Below, piece after piece: positions 43,913-53,702 of a stretch of DNA of 64,000 nucleotides. Under the pieces are notes generated by a model. It did no database searches. It worked only from the letters and a program-made list of their open reading frames with translations, and was not told the origin of the DNA. Numbering within the stretch: position 1 is the stretch's first letter; every line of letters starts with the position of its first letter. Source of the stretch: Mucilaginibacter defluvii (GTDB lineage: Bacteria > Bacteroidota > Bacteroidia > Sphingobacteriales > Sphingobacteriaceae); NCBI RefSeq assembly GCF_039543225.1, contig NZ_BAABJI010000004.1, positions 744,001 through 808,000 on the forward strand, in the 5' to 3' direction. The position numbers and the translations under genes are program-made.

Positions 43913-44353
43913 ATGGAAACCAGGATCAAAATACACGAAATATTACCCGACGCTTTTAAAGCGATGTATGGCCTTGAAGCTTACGTACAAAAAAGCGGTT
44001 TAGAAAAAAAGCTTCATGAACTGATAAAAATCCGTGCCTCACAAATAAACGGCTGTGCCTACTGTTTGGATATGCATACCAAGGATGCCCGCAAGGCCGG
44101 TGAGAGCGAACAGCGCATTTATGTGCTCCCCGGATGGCGCGAGACTGACTTTTTTACGGACGAAGAGCAAGCAGTGCTGGCTTTAACCGAGGAGATAACC
44201 AACATACAGGGGCATGTTAAGGATGCTACTTACCGGCAAGCAGTAAATGTGTTAGGAGAAGAGAAAACCGGACAGGTGATTGTGGCTGCTGTAACCATTA
44301 ACGCCTGGAACCGGATAGCCATCACTACCCACCTTATGCCTGAAAGGGCCTAA
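43913..44353 (+). CDS. AhpD-like carboxymuconolactone decarboxylase-family protein
   Basis: 146 residues. The CxxC-x3-H motif of alkylhydroperoxidase AhpD is plain: CAYCLDMHTKDA (about 47-58). These helical proteins reduce peroxides or handle thiols as hexamers or trimers. GQVIVAAVTINAWNRIA is the usual C-terminal helix. Alone, ended by a strong terminator. Confidence 0.93.
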   Translation: METRIKIHEILPDAFKAMYGLEAYVQKSGLEKKLHELIKIRASQINGCAYCLDMHTKDARKAGESEQRIYVLPGWRETDFFTDEEQAVLALTEEITNIQGHVKDATYRQAVNVLGEEKTGQVIVAAVTINAWNRIAITTHLMPERA

Positions 44354-44373
44354 TTATGATTGTAGTTGTTAAA

Positions 44374-44404
44374 AACAAAAGGCCTCGAACCGAGGCCTTT
44401 TGTT
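44374..44404. terminator. Bidirectional intrinsic terminator
   Basis: AACAAAAGGCCTCG, loop AAC, CGAGGCCTTTTGTT: a perfect 14-bp palindrome between the convergent AhpD-like and M1 genes, with T-runs both ways. Confidence 0.9.
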
Positions 44405-44411
44405 TATTAGG

Positions 44412-46379
44412 TTATTTTTTCCAGACGTTATTATCGGGGTTAAAATCAGGCATTGATTTTTCAGGATCATAAGTAACCTGAACCACTTCTTCAGTTGATG
44501 GGTGTTTGTAAACAAATGATACGTTACGCTCCCAAATTTCAACCGGCAGCCTTACCATTTCGGTTTTACCGCTTTTGTATTTTATTTCCAATGGAACCGG
44601 CATTGCCATTTTTTCCATATTGGTGATCGTGATATATACACCTTTAGATGGATCAACGTCGACATTTTTTACGCTGTTAACCGCAACGTCAAGTCGCCAA
44701 TTGTTAATAAACCAGCCGCGCCAAAACCATTGCAGGCTCTCGCCGCCAACGTTTTCCATCGTGCGGAAGAAATCATCAGGCGTAGGATGTTTAAATGCCC
44801 AACGCTCAACGTAGGTACGGAAAGCCAGGTCGAAACGCTCTTTACCTAAAACCTGCTCGCGCAGCATGGTAAGGCCAAAGCCCGGTTTAAAGTAAAGTAG
44901 CATACCAATGTTCTTTTCCTTCATATTGGCAGGTGCGCTCAATACGGTTTCCAGGTCGGGCTTGGTAGCGAATTCGCCAACGCGCTGCATATCCATCGGG
45001 CGTTTGTTGGCGTACTCGCCATTGTTGAAGTCCTCAGTGGTGAGGGTGTTGATAAAGGTGTTGAAGCCTTCGTCCATCCAGCCGTAAACGCGTTCGTTTG
45101 AGCCTACGATCATCGGGAACCAGGTATGGCCAAATTCGTGATCGTTAACACCCCAAAGGCTGCCTTTTTTAGCTTTGTATCCGCAGAAAACGATACCGGG
45201 ATATTCCATACCGCCTACAATACCGGCAACAGTAGTTGCGGCAGGGTAAGGGTACTCATACCATTTTTTTGAGTTGTATTCAACTGATTTTTTAACGTAT
45301 TCAGTTGAGCGGCCCCAGGCGTCATTACCGTCGCTCTCTTCAGGGTAAGCTGATATAGCGATAGATTTTTTACCGCTTGGCAAATTCATTTTAGCTGCAT
45401 CGATAATGAAAGATGCAGATGAAGCCCATGAGGCATCGCGGGCGTTTTTAATACGGAATTTCCAGGTCAGCTCGGTTTTGCCTGCAGGGCGCGATGCGGG
45501 GTTTGTAACCTCTTTAGCCGAACGGATAATTACCGTTTGATCGCTTTGTGCAGCTTGTGCCCAGCGTTTTTGTTGCTCCGCAGTATAAACCTCTGCAGGG
45601 TTTAGCAACTCGCCTGATGCTACCACAATGTGGTTTGCCGGAGCGGTAATGCTCAGGTCAAAATCACCATATTCCAGGTAAAACTCAGCCGGGCCTGTAT
45701 AAGGCAGTACATTCCAGCCCATTACATCATCAAACACGCAAACGCGCGGATACCATTGTGCAACGGTAAATACTTTACCGTTTTTGGTGTTCAGGATGCC
45801 GGTACGGTCTGAACCATAGTCAGGGCTGATGTATGAAAATTCAATACGTAGTTTTATTTGTCCGCCTTCGGCAGCTACATCTTTAGGCAAAAATACCTGC
45901 ATGCGGGTATCGTTAATGATGTATTTCAGCTCGGTTTCACTGCCAACCAGTTTAACTGATTTTATTTTGTGGCCGGCATCAAACACCTGTCCGCGGCCGC
46001 CGTTGCGGCTACCGGTAGGCGGTACAATTGCTGATCCGCGCGAATCCTGCTTAAAAAGGTTCTGATCCAAGTGCATCCATATAAAGCCCAGTTTTTGCGG
46101 ACTATTATTGGTATAAGTAAGTACCTCGGTACCCGTAATTTCGTTGGTTTTGTCGTTCAGCTTTGCGGTTAGCTGGTAGTCGGCGCGGTTTTGCCAGTAT
46201 TTAGGGCCAGGCTCGCCGGTGGCGGCACGGTATTCGTTGCCGTTTTTGGTGTAAAAGTTAGGGCCAAAAGCATCATGATAATCATATTTTGATCCGGATG
46301 CGTCCTGAGCCTGCGCCAAACCGGAGTTGGCGACAGCCATAACAGCCAGCAAAGCGCCGGCTACGTACTTAAAGGTCAT
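44412..46379 (-). CDS. Secreted M1-family zinc aminopeptidase
   Basis: 655 residues with a signal peptide (ends near LAQAQ). Zinc motif H414-EFGH418 in [12 protein letters not shown] with Glu437 in MDEGFN, and the substrate-binding GGMEYPG (389-395) in place of the canonical GxMEN. The N-terminal half is the M1 beta-sandwich (about 60-300). It trims N-terminal residues of peptides outside the cytoplasm. Monocistronic. Confidence 0.94.
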   Translation of the reverse strand: MTFKYVAGALLAVMAVANSGLAQAQDASGSKYDYHDAFGPNFYTKNGNEYRAATGEPGPKYWQNRADYQLTAKLNDKTNEITGTEVLTYTNNSPQKLGFIWMHLDQNLFKQDSRGSAIVPPTGSRNGGRGQVFDAGHKIKSVKLVGSETELKYIINDTRMQVFLPKDVAAEGGQIKLRIEFSYISPDYGSDRTGILNTKNGKVFTVAQWYPRVCVFDDVMGWNVLPYTGPAEFYLEYGDFDLSITAPANHIVVASGELLNPAEVYTAEQQKRWAQAAQSDQTVIIRSAKEVTNPASRPAGKTELTWKFRIKNARDASWASSASFIIDAAKMNLPSGKKSIAISAYPEESDGNDAWGRSTEYVKKSVEYNSKKWYEYPYPAATTVAGIVGGMEYPGIVFCGYKAKKGSLWGVNDHEFGHTWFPMIVGSNERVYGWMDEGFNTFINTLTTEDFNNGEYANKRPMDMQRVGEFATKPDLETVLSAPANMKEKNIGMLLYFKPGFGLTMLREQVLGKERFDLAFRTYVERWAFKHPTPDDFFRTMENVGGESLQWFWRGWFINNWRLDVAVNSVKNVDVDPSKGVYITITNMEKMAMPVPLEIKYKSGKTEMVRLPVEIWERNVSFVYKHPSTEEVVQVTYDPEKSMPDFNPDNNVWKK

Positions 46380-46480
46380 GTTAATCAGTTTTATAATATT
46401 TATAGCAAGTATACCATAAATACCTGTAATTGAAGCATCGGGTAAAGCTATTGTTACCGTTATTAAATCATGATTAACAG

Positions 46481-46505
46481 AAAAAGGCAGCCTGCGGGCT
46501 GCCTT
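46481..46505 (-). terminator. Intrinsic terminator of the ArsC/Spx-like gene
   Basis: AAGGCAGCC / GGCTGCCTT, loop TGCG, with a U-run in the leftward transcript. Confidence 0.9.
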
Positions 46506-46508
46506 GAA

Positions 46509-46856
46509 TTATTTATTAAAATGTTCTTTGTAAACGTCTTCGTTGAAACCGAAGTACAGGTAATCACCATCCTCAATAACGGGGCGCTTTATCATGCTGG
46601 TTTTCTCCTGTAAAAGCTTCAGCGCGTCGGCATTGGTTTTTACGCTTTCTTTAATTTGTGGGCTGAGCTGTTTCCAGGTAAGGCCCTGTTTGTTTAAAAA
46701 CTTTTCATAACCGGCTTTTTGGTCCCACTCGTTAAGTTTTTCATTGCTGATGCCAAGTTTCTTAAAATCATGAAACTCGTAATCAACCTTATTTTCTTTC
46801 AGCCAGTCGAGCGCTTTTTTTACCGTGTTGCAGTTAGTTATTCCGTAAACTTTCAT
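46509..46856 (-). CDS. ArsC/Spx-family thioredoxin-fold protein (YffB-like)
   Basis: 115 residues from the ATG at 46856; a longer frame to 46907 adds a leader that does not fit the family. MKVYGITNCNTVKKALDWLKEN opens the fold: a single Cys in NCNTVKK rather than Spx CxxC, and later IKRPVIEDGDYLYFGF gives the cis-Pro motif. Members are called YffB or arsenate-reductase-like; arsenate activity is not implied. Small cytoplasmic redox protein. Confidence 0.92.
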   Translation of the reverse strand: MKVYGITNCNTVKKALDWLKENKVDYEFHDFKKLGISNEKLNEWDQKAGYEKFLNKQGLTWKQLSPQIKESVKTNADALKLLQEKTSMIKRPVIEDGDYLYFGFNEDVYKEHFNK

Positions 46857-46866
46857 GGCAGTAAAA

Positions 46867-49311
46867 TTAGCCATTTCCGCCGCCACTTTTACCACCGCTC
46901 TTGTCATCGTTATTGATGCCGCGCTGATTCTTTTTGATCTCGCCGCTTAGCTTGCCAAATTTATAGCTTACGCGTATGGCAAAGTGGCGGTATATCTGGT
47001 TGTAAGTGGAGTTTTGTATAAAATCGGGCGTAATGGTGGTTGAGGTATTTTTCCAAAAACGGCCGTAAGGGTTATTTGCCACCAAAGATATACTGGCATT
47101 CTTATCCCAAAATTCTTTGCTCACTACATATGAGTTATACATGAAGAACCTTGATTTGCCCTGCAATGTTACCGAGCCGCTGAAATAACCGGCATTAAGG
47201 CCAATGCGGTAACCTTTATCAAACTTATAGCCAATGTTGGCAAAGGCGTTGCCGATATAGCCCGCGTTGTTGTAAAGCTGCCCGTTATAAGTGCCTTCCA
47301 GCCAAATGCGTGATACCTGTCCATTCAGGCTTAGCGATAGCTTTTTAGTGATATCGTAATTGGTGTTAACATTCAGCCCCAGCGTTCTGTTGCTGCCAAT
47401 GTTCTCAAAATTGGTTGTAGTGATCTTTTGGTTTTGATTATTGATCACCGTATCTCTGAAACTGGTAACACTTTGTATGGAGTTGTTTGAGAACGCGTAA
47501 CTTAAACCAATGTTGATCGATCCTTTTGAAAAATTGCTGTAAGTCAGTTCAAAGGTGTTATTCAATTCCGGCTTCAGGTTGGGGTTACCCGAGCTGATAA
47601 ATAGCGGGTTTGAGCGATCAACAAACGGGTTAAGCTGATAAATACCGGGCCTGCGTATCCGTTGGGTAAAGCCCAGGTTAAAGCTGCTGCTTTTAAGCTT
47701 GCGCTGAACTGATATTGAGGGGATCAGGTTGTTGTAGTTAGTGTTTAATTCCGGTTGTCCGGCAGCGAATGTGGCATTTATGGTGGTGTATTCCAATCGT
47801 AAACCCGCTTTGGCCGACCATTTTTCGCCCTTCAACTGGTATGAATTGTAGGCGCTGTAAACGTTTTGCTGGTAGTCAAATATGTTTGATTGCGAATTGT
47901 TACGGTCATAAACGCCCGGGCTGATCAATGTGTCGGTAGCAAAGTCGCTGTAGTTGTTGCGGAGTATGCCTTTGGCGCCTGCTTCAATATTGATCTTTTT
48001 TAACGGGTGTACATAATCCAGTTGAACCGTGTGTTCTTTTATCCCCTGATCGTTACGTTGCAAAAAGTCGGCCTGGCGATAATTAAGCGTTTCGCTAAAC
48101 GTATTTTCAGTAGTTTGATCGTTAGGTGAGTAGCTGTATTTGTAGGATAAGGTAAGTAATTGTTCCTTGCTCTTTTTAAAGCCTAACTGATAGTTCAAAG
48201 CTGCATCAACTCCGGTGTAGTGGCTTAAGCTATTGCTTAATTGCCGGTAACGTTGCGTAACCACATCAGTGCCATCAAATAGCTGCGAGAACTGGTTGTT
48301 TGATTGGTTATTCTTTTCCTTATACATTTCAAATGATCCGGTAAGCAGGTTAAGCGTATCAATCTCAAAGCTTAATTCGCCGTTGGCATACATGTAATTG
48401 CCATCAAACCGGTTAACACCATTTTGCAGCAGCAGGGAGTTGTCGGCAATACGGCGCTGGCTATTGTCGGATGTGTTTTCATTCTCCGGCTGGCGACCTG
48501 CACCCACGTATCCGGCAAAACCAAATCTGCCTTTTTTTACGGTGCCGTTCAGGTTAATACCTTGTCCCCACACCGTATTATGACGCGCGTTGATACCAAT
48601 ATTGTAACCTTCGTCGGCATTGGTTTTAGTGATGATGTTGATGATACCCGCCAATCCTTCTGCATCATACTTGGCCGGCGGCGTAGTAATTACCTCTATT
48701 TTGAGGATGTTGGTGGCAGGCATGGCTTTTAAAACATCAGATGGGTTTTTGGCCATCAGCGCCGACTCCTTACCGTTAACCAGTATTTTATAAGCGCCGC
48801 TGCCCTTCAGCTTTATCGCGTCAGAAGCATCTACACTCAGTAGGGGCACTTTGCGCATCATATCCAGCGCAGTGTAAGCTTTGCTTTCCGGGTCAGCTTG
48901 TACATCATAGCTCAGGCGGTCAACCTCTTGTTTCATCACCGGTTTAACGGCACTGATCTGCACTTCGCCCAGTTGTTTTGACGATGCCGAGAATATGATG
49001 TGGCCCAAATCTATGACCGTTTTATTTTCGAGCGTTATTACTTTATTGGAGTAACCAACAAAGGCAAGCACCAACTGATATTGCTTACCGGCCGGCGCGC
49101 TCAGGGTAAAGCTGCCATCACCTTTTGAGAGGGCGCTTTTTACGGGCGATTTGGTAGCTGCATCCTGCAAGGCAACGGTAACAAAGTCGAGCGGTTTATT
49201 GGTAGCGGAGTCGATAACGATTCCTTTTACGGAAATATTACCCGCCGGTGCCTGTGCAAAAAGGCATACGGATAGTATACAGCATAAAACTGTGAGTAAA
49301 GTGGCTTTCAT
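46867..49311 (-). CDS. Outer-membrane beta-barrel protein with CarboxypepD_reg and plug domains
   Basis: 814 residues. Signal peptide (MKATLLTVLCCILSVCLFAQ), a CarboxypepD_reg-like domain (about 25-115, GIVIDSATNKPLDFVTVALQD), a TonB-receptor-type plug (about 118-230) and a long outer-membrane barrel with many FGFAGYVGAG/YMYANGELSFEIDT-type strands. It ends in a glycine-rich tail (GGKSGGGNG). This is the outer-membrane-beta-barrel family common in Bacteroidota. Substrate unknown; no SusD-like partner is adjacent. Confidence 0.92.
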   Translation of the reverse strand: MKATLLTVLCCILSVCLFAQAPAGNISVKGIVIDSATNKPLDFVTVALQDAATKSPVKSALSKGDGSFTLSAPAGKQYQLVLAFVGYSNKVITLENKTVIDLGHIIFSASSKQLGEVQISAVKPVMKQEVDRLSYDVQADPESKAYTALDMMRKVPLLSVDASDAIKLKGSGAYKILVNGKESALMAKNPSDVLKAMPATNILKIEVITTPPAKYDAEGLAGIINIITKTNADEGYNIGINARHNTVWGQGINLNGTVKKGRFGFAGYVGAGRQPENENTSDNSQRRIADNSLLLQNGVNRFDGNYMYANGELSFEIDTLNLLTGSFEMYKEKNNQSNNQFSQLFDGTDVVTQRYRQLSNSLSHYTGVDAALNYQLGFKKSKEQLLTLSYKYSYSPNDQTTENTFSETLNYRQADFLQRNDQGIKEHTVQLDYVHPLKKINIEAGAKGILRNNYSDFATDTLISPGVYDRNNSQSNIFDYQQNVYSAYNSYQLKGEKWSAKAGLRLEYTTINATFAAGQPELNTNYNNLIPSISVQRKLKSSSFNLGFTQRIRRPGIYQLNPFVDRSNPLFISSGNPNLKPELNNTFELTYSNFSKGSINIGLSYAFSNNSIQSVTSFRDTVINNQNQKITTTNFENIGSNRTLGLNVNTNYDITKKLSLSLNGQVSRIWLEGTYNGQLYNNAGYIGNAFANIGYKFDKGYRIGLNAGYFSGSVTLQGKSRFFMYNSYVVSKEFWDKNASISLVANNPYGRFWKNTSTTITPDFIQNSTYNQIYRHFAIRVSYKFGKLSGEIKKNQRGINNDDKSGGKSGGGNG

Positions 49312-49429
49312 TTTAGGTTTCTGTGTGTGGTGTGCAGGTGTATGTTCGGGCGCAAGTTACCCAGGCCAAATTACATCAAGCGGCTGTTTAACAATATTTA
49401 ACTGGCTATTATAAAAAATTTAACATTTG

Positions 49430-49990
49430 CTACTTATTGTACCGGGTCATGGTGAGCTCGGTACCAATGGTGGCAAAACTTTTAATCATGTCAATCGAGC
49501 GATCAACAAGGGTAGGTAATTCAGGTATTTCGTCCGCATCAAAACTGCTCAGCACATAATCAACCTGTTGCCCTTTGGGGAAGTTATCACTTATCCCGAA
49601 GCGCAAGCGCGCGTAATTATTATGGCCAAGCGTGGCTTCAATATGGCGTAAACCGTTATGCCCCGCCGCGCTGCCTTTGGGCTTTAAACGTAAAGTACCA
49701 AGGGGTAAGGCAAGGTCATCAACAATAACCAATACGTTCTCTAAAGGTATCTTCAATTCGTTTATCCAGTAGCTAAGCGCTTTCCCGCTCAAATTCATAT
49801 AGGTAGTGGGTTTTATTAAATGCAGCTTGCGGCCTTTAAAGGATGTTTCGGCATGGTAAGCATGGCGTCCCATGCTAAACCTTACTCCATCCTGGCGGGC
49901 CAGCTCATCAAGCACCATAAAACCTATGTTATGTCGTGTGTCGGCATACTCAGGGCCTATGTTACCCAACCCAACTATCAAATACTTCAT
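49430..49990 (-). CDS. pth: Peptidyl-tRNA hydrolase
   Basis: 186 residues. Catalytic His in TRHNIGFM, Asn in TYMNLSGKAL and VDDLALPLGTLRLKPKGSAAGHNGLRHI make the standard Pth active site. It releases tRNA from stalled peptidyl-tRNA. In many Bacteroidota pth follows rplY; here a receptor gene on the other strand lies between them. A promoter match lies about 75 nt upstream. Confidence 0.97.
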   Translation of the reverse strand: MKYLIVGLGNIGPEYADTRHNIGFMVLDELARQDGVRFSMGRHAYHAETSFKGRKLHLIKPTTYMNLSGKALSYWINELKIPLENVLVIVDDLALPLGTLRLKPKGSAAGHNGLRHIEATLGHNNYARLRFGISDNFPKGQQVDYVLSSFDADEIPELPTLVDRSIDMIKSFATIGTELTMTRYNK

Positions 49991-50062
49991 TTACGAGAAA
50001 GAGACGGTTAATTTTTATAAACGTTACAGTAAGCTGCCTTTTTTATTGAAACAACTTCGTGA

Positions 50063-50096
50063 CAAAGATAGGGTTTTGCTTACCATCACCCGCAAA
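50063..50096 (-). promoter_or_regulatory. Candidate pth promoter
   Basis: On the minus strand TTTG (50096-50093), 22-nt spacer, TATCTTTG (50070-50063), a full TAnnTTTG match. The resulting 5' UTR would be about 70 nt. Confidence 0.55.
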
Positions 50097-50219
50097 CCAG
50101 GGCAGGTAATATTTATGATGCAAAATGTTAAAATGTGTTAATGACAATTAAATATTTGAAATAAAAGCATTTACTTGCCGTTGAAATCGCAACTTTAAAC
50201 GCACGCTTGTCACAATTTA

Positions 50220-52940
50220 ATGAAACCAACCTTTTTATCACTTTTTTGCTGTTTGCTGTTTTTTACGGCATCAGCACAAAACAAAGCTACCTTAAAAGGT
50301 ACTGTAATTGATTCGGCCAGTAACCAGCCGCTCGAACATGCCACCGTTACCGTTATTGATGTTAAAGATTCGTCAATGGTTGCCTATACCCTTAGCCGGG
50401 CCAATGGCGGGTTTGAGCTGTCGGGACTGCCGCTTAATCATGATATTAAGCTGCTTGTAACCTTCGTTACCTATAAATCGTACCGTAAAAATTTTAATTT
50501 TAAAATGGCCGATGTTACTGACGTCGGTAACATCATTATGGCAGGTAGTATGATGGCTGAGGTGGTAATTAAGGGCGAGCGGGTACCTATCGTAATGAAA
50601 AAGGACACCATTGAATTTAATGCCGAAGCCTTTAAAACCCGCCCGAACGCCATGCTTGAGGAGCTGCTGAAAAAGATACCAGGTATGCAGGTTAATCGCG
50701 ACGGATCATTCACCGTAAATGGTAAAACCGTTAGCAAGCTGCTGATAGACGGTAAAGAGTTTTTTGGCAATGATCCAAAGATTGCTACCAAGAACCTCGA
50801 TGCGGCTATTGTAGATAAGATACAGGTGTATGATGACCGGGAGAATGACCCTGACCACCTGGTAAGCGCGGTAAACGTAAATAAAATAGTAAACATTAAG
50901 CTTAAGCGGGCCATTAAGCGCAGCATATTCGGCAAAGTATATGGCGGCGGTGGTAACCGAGACAGGTATGAAACCGGTGGATTGTTCAACATGTTCAGGG
51001 ATACCCTGCAGCTTAGCGTAATCGCCATGAGTAACAACCTTAATAAAACCGGTTTTAGCAGTCAGGACTTATACAGTAACGGCGGTTTTAACAGAAGCGG
51101 CAGCGATGCTTTGTGGAATGGCTCGGTACAGCTTGGCGGGCGTGGCTGGGGCGGTATCGAAAAAGTGACCTCAAGCGGCTTTAACCTGAATACGGATTAC
51201 GGCAAAAAGCTAAAGCTTAACTTAATGTATTTTTATAATGAAACCCGTAATATCAATGAAAGTAGTAATTCTATAAAGCAGTTTTTAAGAGATACTACAC
51301 TCTTTAGCCGTAATGCCGACAAGTCGGGCAGCAGGAGTTTTGCACATAGCATAAGTGGTTTGGTTGATTGGAAGCCTGATAGTTTAAACAGCCTCACGTA
51401 CAGGCCCAATGTGTCATTTAATAATAACAATAGCGATAGCAGATCATCCGGTAACAGCTTTAATAGTTTTGATGCGCGGGTTAGCGAGAGTGAGGGTAAC
51501 AGTACTAATAGTAACAATTCATCAACCTTTGGGCATAGCCTTGTGTATAACAAGCGAGGTAAAACGCGCCGCGAAGAATCATTCACGCTGACGCATAACC
51601 TGAGCTTTAACCCCAGCAATGCCGATGGCTTTAGTAAAAACCGAACGGTAAGTTATTCTACAGCGTTACCATCATACCGGTTAGATAGATATAGTACGAG
51701 TGATAATAAAAACAGCTCGGGCAGCCTGTCCTTGAGTTACCGTTATCCCTTTTCGAAAAAGCTGGTGGTTGATATAGTAACTTCGGCTGATTACAACAAC
51801 TTTGACCAAAATCAATTTGTGTACGATCGTGATACCATCACAAATCGTTATAGTGTTTTGTTGCCCGATCAAAGTGCAGACCTTAACCGGCGTAACTGGA
51901 CTAAAAATGTTAAACCCGGCATCACCTGGCGTCCATTTAAAAAGGTTTCGATAATAGCGGGGCTAACCAGCCAGTGGCAAAACGTTACCGATGTTTTTGA
52001 TGTGGGGACGGTAAAAAGATCATACAACTTTTTACTGCCTACCTTGAGGTTGGAATTATTTGATGGTATCTCTATATCAGTGGATAGGAGTTATAATCTT
52101 CCGTCTATTTCTGACCTGAGACCGGTTACTATAGTTTATAGCCCGCAAGCATCATTTATTGGTAATCCTGATCTGAAGCCTTCGCCAAGTACGCGTTTTA
52201 ATCTTAATTACTACAACTACAATTTTGAGAAGGGTATAAATATGTATGCATATTTTAACTACGCCATCACACAAAATACAGTAATACAAAAAACCACCAT
52301 TACCGCTGAGGGCATACAAACCAGTATGCCAGTGAACGCCGGCCAAAGCGTTGATTTGTACGGCTCATATTCCTTTGGTAAGGAGTTTAAAAAAAGTAAA
52401 ATATGGCGATTTGGCTTGCGTAGCAGCTTGGGGCCGTACTACCGCGAACGGATAAATTTGATAAACGGCGATGCCGGTAAAGAGCGTAACTGGACGGCAA
52501 CACTTACGCAGGGCGGAGAAGTATCATGGAATGAAAAGATAGAGTTAAACACCAACTTCACCTATTTCCGTAACTGGACGCGATATGATTACAGCAGCGG
52601 CCAGAACCAAAACCTGATGGGCTTTACCATGCAAAACAATATTAACGTACGCTGGCCTAAAAGGGTAGTTTGGGAGGGTAAGCAGGAGTTTGTTTATAAC
52701 TCACAAATTGCTGATGGTTTTCGCAAAAGCAATAATATCCTGAGTGCGTCAGTCGCGGTGCAGATGTTTAAAAAGGAGCAGGGTGAGATCAAACTGGCGG
52801 TTTATGATATCCTCGATCAAAACATTAATATTTACCGGTATACCAGCACCAACGCGCTTATTGACGGGCAAAATAATACGCTTAAGCGCTATTTTCTACT
52901 TACATATACTTATAAATTCAACGTGCTGCAAACTAAGTAG
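50220..52940 (+). CDS. Outer-membrane beta-barrel receptor-like protein
   Basis: 906 residues. Signal peptide (MKPTFLSLFCCLLFFTASAQ), CarboxypepD_reg (about 25-110, GTVIDSASNQPLEHATVTV), plug-like region (about 125-240: KIPGMQVNRDGSFTVNGK, VSKLLIDGKEFFGNDP) and a long barrel. Differs in sequence from the 814-residue protein upstream; DDRENDPDHLVSAVN is a characteristic motif of one barrel subfamily. Located between pth and rplY, on the opposite strand. No SusD partner, so the ligand is unknown. Confidence 0.92.
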   Translation: MKPTFLSLFCCLLFFTASAQNKATLKGTVIDSASNQPLEHATVTVIDVKDSSMVAYTLSRANGGFELSGLPLNHDIKLLVTFVTYKSYRKNFNFKMADVTDVGNIIMAGSMMAEVVIKGERVPIVMKKDTIEFNAEAFKTRPNAMLEELLKKIPGMQVNRDGSFTVNGKTVSKLLIDGKEFFGNDPKIATKNLDAAIVDKIQVYDDRENDPDHLVSAVNVNKIVNIKLKRAIKRSIFGKVYGGGGNRDRYETGGLFNMFRDTLQLSVIAMSNNLNKTGFSSQDLYSNGGFNRSGSDALWNGSVQLGGRGWGGIEKVTSSGFNLNTDYGKKLKLNLMYFYNETRNINESSNSIKQFLRDTTLFSRNADKSGSRSFAHSISGLVDWKPDSLNSLTYRPNVSFNNNNSDSRSSGNSFNSFDARVSESEGNSTNSNNSSTFGHSLVYNKRGKTRREESFTLTHNLSFNPSNADGFSKNRTVSYSTALPSYRLDRYSTSDNKNSSGSLSLSYRYPFSKKLVVDIVTSADYNNFDQNQFVYDRDTITNRYSVLLPDQSADLNRRNWTKNVKPGITWRPFKKVSIIAGLTSQWQNVTDVFDVGTVKRSYNFLLPTLRLELFDGISISVDRSYNLPSISDLRPVTIVYSPQASFIGNPDLKPSPSTRFNLNYYNYNFEKGINMYAYFNYAITQNTVIQKTTITAEGIQTSMPVNAGQSVDLYGSYSFGKEFKKSKIWRFGLRSSLGPYYRERINLINGDAGKERNWTATLTQGGEVSWNEKIELNTNFTYFRNWTRYDYSSGQNQNLMGFTMQNNINVRWPKRVVWEGKQEFVYNSQIADGFRKSNNILSASVAVQMFKKEQGEIKLAVYDILDQNINIYRYTSTNALIDGQNNTLKRYFLLTYTYKFNVLQTK

Positions 52941-52957
52941 CAAAAAAGCAGGGTGCA

Positions 52958-52992
52958 AAAAAAGCGGTAAGGACTATCCTTACCGCTTTTTT
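52958..52992. terminator. Bidirectional intrinsic terminator
   Basis: AAAAAAGCGGTAAGGA, loop CTA, TCCTTACCGCTTTTTT; perfect 16-bp stem between convergent receptor and rplY genes. Confidence 0.93.
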
Positions 52993-53018
52993 ATTCATAC
53001 AGATATTGCTACCTGAGA

Positions 53019-53600
53019 TTATTTGCCTTTTGCAGCTTCCTGCTCAGCCTGACGTAACGCACGTGAAGTAGTTACTGATACGATAGTATCTTCCTGGGCA
53101 TTGGTGATTTGCAGGTTATCTAATTTAATATCGCGAACGCGAACTGATTTACCAACTTCAAGCTCCTCGATGCTAACTTCGATATTGTCAAGGTGATCTT
53201 TTGGTAAGCCTTTGATGCGCAGTTTACGTAATTTTTGTACCAGTTTACCACCCACTTTTACACCCGGAGAAGTACCGGTTAATTTTACAGGGATTTCGAT
53301 AGCAATCGGCTTGTTCTCATCAAGCTGTAAAAAGTCAACGTGTAAAAGTTGTTCAGTTAACGGGTGAAACTGAATGTCTTTAATGATAGCCTGTGTTTTA
53401 GTACCGGCAATGTCAAGATCGATGAAGTGAACAACCGGCGTGTAAACAACGGCTTTCAAATCAGCTGCGGATACTGAGAAGTGAGTTTGAGTTTCACCTC
53501 CGTACAGAACTGCAGGCACCTGGCTTTGGTAGCGCAGCTCTTTAGCATCTCTTTTCCCTACGTTCTCTCTCAGAGAACCGCTAATAGCAAATGATTTCAT
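53019..53600 (-). CDS. rplY: Ribosomal protein L25/Ctc
   Basis: 193 residues: the N-terminal L25 RNA-binding domain (about 1-90, MKSFAISGSLRENVGKRDAKEL, VPAVLYGG) plus a C-terminal TL5/Ctc beta domain (about 95-180). It binds 5S rRNA in the 50S subunit. It follows prs with a hairpin-bearing gap. Confidence 0.96.
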   Translation of the reverse strand: MKSFAISGSLRENVGKRDAKELRYQSQVPAVLYGGETQTHFSVSAADLKAVVYTPVVHFIDLDIAGTKTQAIIKDIQFHPLTEQLLHVDFLQLDENKPIAIEIPVKLTGTSPGVKVGGKLVQKLRKLRIKGLPKDHLDNIEVSIEELEVGKSVRVRDIKLDNLQITNAQEDTIVSVTTSRALRQAEQEAAKGK

Positions 53601-53653
53601 TTTTTATTGTTATTTATTTAATTCATGGCGTACTGCCGCCACAAGTTCTTTAT

Positions 53654-53692
53654 TAGTTATGGTTGATTACTAGTATCTATCAACCATAACTA
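53654..53692 (-). other. 14-bp hairpin between prs and rplY
   Basis: TAGTTATGGTTGAT / ATCAACCATAACTA, a perfect inverted repeat with an 11-nt loop. No U-run follows in the leftward direction, so it does not read as an intrinsic terminator; it may be an RNA processing or stability element in the prs-rplY message. Confidence 0.6.
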
Positions 53693-53702
53693 TATTCTTT
53701 TC

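Noticed and set aside
49872-50141. 89-residue frame upstream of the receptor
   Set aside because: Overlaps the pth start region antisense, with no signal or motif.
50471-51037. 188-residue leftward frame
   Set aside because: Antisense to the receptor's plug and barrel; leucine/serine-rich shadow.
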